A stretch of 64,000 nt of DNA from JACQFZ01 sp045810625 (GTDB lineage Bacteria > Pseudomonadota > Gammaproteobacteria > Acidiferrobacterales > Sulfurifustaceae), in assembly GCA_045810625.1 (NCBI GenBank), contig JBJMVQ010000016.1, positions 1 to 64,000 on the forward strand, written 5' to 3'. Positions within the stretch are counted from its first letter, which is position 1. Every line of letters starts with the position of its first letter. The notes under the pieces were generated by a model. It searched no databases, was not told the origin of the DNA, and saw only the letters and a list, made by a program, of their open reading frames with translations. Below are positions 60,613 to 64,000 of the stretch, piece by piece. The position numbers were made by a program, and so were the translations under genes.

Positions 60613-63600
60613 TCAAACGCGTGCACAGCGGCGGCCGCAGCCGGGCTCGGCGCAGCCGCCTGCGCACGCGCCCGGGGCGACGACCAGTGCGTCGCTCCCG
60701 GGCCGCTCGTTCGTCTGGCCGGCCAGCGCCGACTCGGCGAGGATGACCGCGTCCTCGGGCGGATCGGTCCAGCCGGGCGCGCGCGGATCGCCGCCGCTCG
60801 TGACGCCGGGCCGCGCCCGCGGCGGGTAGAGCCGGCGCGATCCGGCGACCACGTCCACGAAATCGCCCGCGAACGGCTCGAGCAGGCCGGCGGCGCCGAC
60901 GAGGCCCGCGCCGCTGCCGTGCCAGCCGACGTCGTCGAACGGCGGATCGATGACGCCGCCCCAGAGCCGCGCGATCACGGCGGCAAGCGAGATCGATTCC
61001 GCGCCGCGCGACGCCGGGCCCCAGCGACGCACGCCCGGACCGACGACGATGTCGGTGCCCGGCATCGCCGCGACGGTGCCGCCCGCTTCGTCGGGCGGAT
61101 CGCCCGACTCCGGCGGGTCGGGATCGTCGCCGTCGCTTCCGGTTCCGTCGTCGCCGTCGCCGCGGTCCCCGTCGTCGTCATCGCCGCCCGAGGTCGGCAC
61201 GCCGCCCGAGGCGAAGCGCGTATCATCGTCGTCCTCCGGTCCCGCGTCGCCGAGCGCGGAGTCCGGAAACAGTTCGGGATCGCCGAGCTGCGCGCAGGCC
61301 ATGTCGTTGCCCTTCAGGCATTCTTCGGAAAGGCGGCCCCAGAGCCAGTTGCGCAGGTCCTTGAGCGCTTTGTCGAGCTGATCCATCAGCTCCATCCATT
61401 CGCGCCATTCGCGCTGCGCCTGCTGATCGCGCCGCCAGCGCTCGCGGGCGTTGTGCTCTTCATCGGCGATTTCCTTCATCCGGCGAAAGCGCTCGGGCCA
61501 CGGAAGCTTCTCCTCGATCTCCGGAATCGGTACGGGTTCGAGCGGCTGGTCCAGATGCGGCGGCAGGCCGCCGTCCGCTCCGCCGCCGTCGGCGCCTTTG
61601 CGATCGCGGTCGAGCAGCGCGAGCTGCGCATCGCCGTCCCAAAGCGAGCCTTCGGCGAGCACCGGATTGCCGCTCGGCGCGTCGGTGTCGGCGGCGACCG
61701 CGCGCCCGTCGATCTCCGTCACGTACCGCCGGCCGAGGTCGTCGAGCGCGTAACGCTCGGCGATGCGGCCGTCGCGATCGGCAAGTCCGACCACGACGCC
61801 GCGCGCGTCCCACAGACAGACGAACAACTCGGCGCTCGCGTGCGTGCGCCGGCGCAGCGCTACGGGACGGCGATCCGACGCGCCGTAGAGCAGATCCCAG
61901 GTGCCGACGCGGGGATCGACGATCTGCGCGAGACGCGGGCCGTTCCAGATGAAGTGTACTTCAACGCCGGCGCCTTCGGTGTGCACGGTCTTGCGCGCGA
62001 GCCGGTCGAGCGCGTCGTACGCGTACTCGATGCGCTTTGTCGTTCCTGCGCGTGAGCGGCACTCGACGCGGACGAGACGGCCGCGCGGATCGTATGACGT
62101 CTGCTGATCGGCGCAGTCGCCGCTGGCGTGCGTTGTCGCGCTCGTGCTCGCCGTCGGATGCGCGGCGAATACGGTTCGTATCGTTGTCCGCCCGCCGGTG
62201 TTCGGAATCAGTCGGCTCGCGACGAGCGCCCGTTCGGCGGCGCGATACGAAACCTCTCCGCTCGCGTAGCTCGCGACGACAGTGTCCACCTGATCTTGCA
62301 CGGCAAGATGGCCGAGATCATATGACGTGTGCACGAGAAGCGCATGCGTCTCGTCGCGCAGCGCGGACGGGCGTTCGAGCCGGTCGGCTTCCCACATCAG
62401 CCGGGAACCGTCCGGTTGTATCACCTCGCGCACCGGCATCTTGTCGTATCGATATCGAACCGCGCGGCCGGCGACGTCTTCGCTCACGAGGCGCGAAAGC
62501 GGATCGTAGCGGAGGCGTAAATGAACGGCCCCCGATGTCGCCGTGACGATGCGGCCGAGCGCGTCGCGCTCGAATCGTTCCGCGAGGTGCGCGTCGCCGT
62601 CGGTCGACGTGCGCGCGACGAGCCGGTCCTCGGCGTCGAACTCGAGCTTCAGCGTGTGTCCAGCGAACCCGGAAATCTGCACCGGGTTGCGCGCGCGGTC
62701 GTACACGAGATGCGTGACCTTCCCGCCAGGATGCACGACGGCGTTCAGGAGATCGCGCTCGTCATAACGATACCGCCATTGCCGGCCGTGCGTGTCGACG
62801 CGTTCGACGACGCGATCCGCCTGATCCCAGCGCAGCCGCGTGACGCCCGACGGCGTATGGACCTCGGCGATACGTCCCAACGCATCGCGGATGTATCGCG
62901 CGCTGCCCCGGCGCGTGAGCCGTCCGAGCGCATCGTATGCGCGCACTTGGGGCGCAGCGCCGTCCACCGACTGCGCGACCAGGCGATCCAGCGCGTCGTA
63001 CCCGAGCTCGACGACGCTTCGGGTCTGGGCGGTTCCTCGGTGCTCGACGCGAACCAAGTTTCCGTTCGCGTCGTAATCGAGGCGCATCGATTGGCCGGTC
63101 GCGTCTTTCGCGCCGATGAGCTGCCCGGCGGCGTCGTAGTCGAAATGCACGACGTTGCGGTTTTCGGTCTCGATGCGCGCGAGGCGCGTGCCGGAATAAA
63201 CGAAGGCGCCGGCTGCGAGCGCTTCCCCGCTGTCCGGGTCCATGCGCTCGATGCGCGTGCACCGGCCAAGCTCGTCGTAGTGGTAGCGCGTCTCGGCGAG
63301 TGTCGTTTCTTCGGCGCCGGCGGCGCCCGCGCGGCCGATCGTGCGGCGCACGACAACGTTGCCGGCGGCGTCGAGTTCCTGCATGCGCCGCGTGCCGAGG
63401 CGATCGGTGGCGCCGGTAGGGCGCTGCCACGCGTCGTAGTGGTACGCAACGGTGCGGCCGAGATCGTCCTGCACCGCGCGGAGCCGGCCGCCCGCGTCGT
63501 AGCGCCGCCGCGCCACGCTCGCGCCGGGCGTGCCGGCGTTGCGGCGGCGCTCGATCATCCGGCCGCGCGCATCGTAAGCGAACTCGGTCACCTGGCCGCC

Positions 63601-64000
63601 TGGATCGACTCTCCGTACCACGCGGCCGGAAGCGTCGCGCACCAGCTCGCGCGTGCGCACCTCGGCGCCGGCGCTCGCGGTGATTCGCACGATCCGGTTG
63701 CGCTCGTCGTAGGCGTACGTCCGGCGGAACACCTCGCGCTCGCCGTCGTGCACGATCTCCTCGATCGGATTGCCGTTCGCGTCGCGCCGGATCGCGGCGC
63801 GGTACGCGGCCGGGGCGCGCGCGGTGAAGCCGACGACGCGGCCGTCCGCGTCGTAAGAAAGACGCGTGGCGTTGCCTTTGCCGTCGACGATCTCGACGAC
63901 GTTGCCGACGGCGTCGTAGCGATACGCGCGTCCGCGGAGCGGCCGTCCCGCAGCGTCCACGGTTTCGACGCGCGCGAGCAATCCGTCCGCGCCGTAGCCG
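60613..64000 (-). CDS. RHS-repeat protein, C-terminal part (5' end beyond the window)
   Basis: The frame is open from 64000 to the stop at 60613, more than 1100 residues. The first 770 or so are YD/RHS repeats (RYDAVGNVVEIVDGKGNATRLSYDADGR and similar), which form a hollow beta-cocoon. The usual barrel-closing motif (YDPETGLYYxRARYYDP) is absent; the sequence at that place reads GNPVLAEGSLWDGDAQLALLD. Then follow a charged helical stretch (WRRDQQAQREWREWMELMDQ), an Asp/Gly-rich tract (about residues 985-1035), a Gly-rich part and a Cys-rich end (CAGGCAEPGCGRRC). It could be a secreted polymorphic toxin or a surface protein; the N-terminal transport signal is not visible. Confidence 0.88.
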   Translation of the reverse strand, partial: GYGADGLLARVETVDAAGRPLRGRAYRYDAVGNVVEIVDGKGNATRLSYDADGRVVGFTARAPAAYRAAIRRDANGNPIEEIVHDGEREVFRRTYAYDERNRIVRITASAGAEVRTRELVRDASGRVVRRVDPGGQVTEFAYDARGRMIERRRNAGTPGASVARRRYDAGGRLRAVQDDLGRTVAYHYDAWQRPTGATDRLGTRRMQELDAAGNVVVRRTIGRAGAAGAEETTLAETRYHYDELGRCTRIERMDPDSGEALAAGAFVYSGTRLARIETENRNVVHFDYDAAGQLIGAKDATGQSMRLDYDANGNLVRVEHRGTAQTRSVVELGYDALDRLVAQSVDGAAPQVRAYDALGRLTRRGSARYIRDALGRIAEVHTPSGVTRLRWDQADRVVERVDTHGRQWRYRYDERDLLNAVVHPGGKVTHLVYDRARNPVQISGFAGHTLKLEFDAEDRLVARTSTDGDAHLAERFERDALGRIVTATSGAVHLRLRYDPLSRLVSEDVAGRAVRYRYDKMPVREVIQPDGSRLMWEADRLERPSALRDETHALLVHTSYDLGHLAVQDQVDTVVASYASGEVSYRAAERALVASRLIPNTGGRTTIRTVFAAHPTASTSATTHASGDCADQQTSYDPRGRLVRVECRSRAGTTKRIEYAYDALDRLARKTVHTEGAGVEVHFIWNGPRLAQIVDPRVGTWDLLYGASDRRPVALRRRTHASAELFVCLWDARGVVVGLADRDGRIAERYALDDLGRRYVTEIDGRAVAADTDAPSGNPVLAEGSLWDGDAQLALLDRDRKGADGGGADGGLPPHLDQPLEPVPIPEIEEKLPWPERFRRMKEIADEEHNARERWRRDQQAQREWREWMELMDQLDKALKDLRNWLWGRLSEECLKGNDMACAQLGDPELFPDSALGDAGPEDDDDTRFASGGVPTSGGDDDDGDRGDGDDGTGSDGDDPDPPESGDPPDEAGGTVAAMPGTDIVVGPGVRRWGPASRGAESISLAAVIARLWGGVIDPPFDDVGWHGSGAGLVGAAGLLEPFAGDFVDVVAGSRRLYPPRARPGVTSGGDPRAPGWTDPPEDAVILAESALAGQTNERPGSDALVVAPGACAGGCAEPGCGRRCARV

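Overview
The window is GC-rich chromosomal DNA from a proteobacterium, most likely a gammaproteobacterium. The main evidence is gene order. moeB-prmC-prfA-hemA, divergent from a TPR lipoprotein-lolB-ispE-tRNA-Gln-prs-rplY-pth-ychF-tRNA-Met (1-14002), is the order I know from Pseudomonas. miaB-ybeZ-ybeY-ybeX-lnt (26915-32328) and leuS-lptE (46645-49827) are a second block that lies close together in the same group. Genus and species cannot be told from the sequence alone; an environmental lineage of the Chromatiales/Acidiferrobacterales type would fit but is inference.

Layout. 1-14002: translation, haem, isoprenoid, lipoprotein-sorting and PRPP housekeeping, with two guests (a small outer-membrane barrel protein and a CstA-type carrier) and two tRNA genes, each beside a partial copy of itself. 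14255-17370: a minus-strand operon TauE/SafE permease-ChrA chromate transporter-sulfotransferase. 17619-18386: a single REP-associated (RAYT) transposase. 18770-26391: a type IV pilus chemosensory operon (PilG-, PilH-, PilH-, PilI-, PilJ- and ChpA-like) that ends in a membrane-anchored PhnD-type binding protein. 26915-32328: miaB to lnt. 32555-44528: a signalling island with a 2279-residue soluble GAF/PAS histidine kinase and its NarL-type regulator, then a CHASE8-type membrane kinase, a stand-alone receiver and a receiver-GGDEF diguanylate cyclase. 44676-46425: an orphan Skp/OmpH-like chaperone and a metallophosphoesterase. 46645-52263: lptE, leuS, a CarS-like CDP-lipid synthase and ettA. 52398-54563: a FimX-like degenerate GGDEF/EAL protein. 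54718-60597: a dienelactone-hydrolase-like protein, argF/argD, a PuuD-like membrane protein with a 31-residue microprotein upstream, and a glutamate/aspartate-type binding protein. 60613 to the end: the C-terminal part of an RHS-repeat protein with an unusual tail.

How it fits together. Three separate loci (18770-26391, 32555-44528, 52398-54563) point to the same physiology: surface motility by type IV pili under chemosensory and c-di-GMP control. A PilJ/ChpA array with two PilH-type receivers, an active-looking GGDEF enzyme with an intact inhibitory site, and a FimX-type c-di-GMP receptor with degenerate catalytic motifs are all present within 36 kb.

Non-coding structure is also notable. 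Three copies of a long palindrome built from a GCAGAGGAC-like unit sit at gene ends; two tRNA genes carry flanking partial duplications; and a gene-free hairpin-rich stretch lies upstream of argD. No CRISPR array, rRNA, integrase or prophage was seen.
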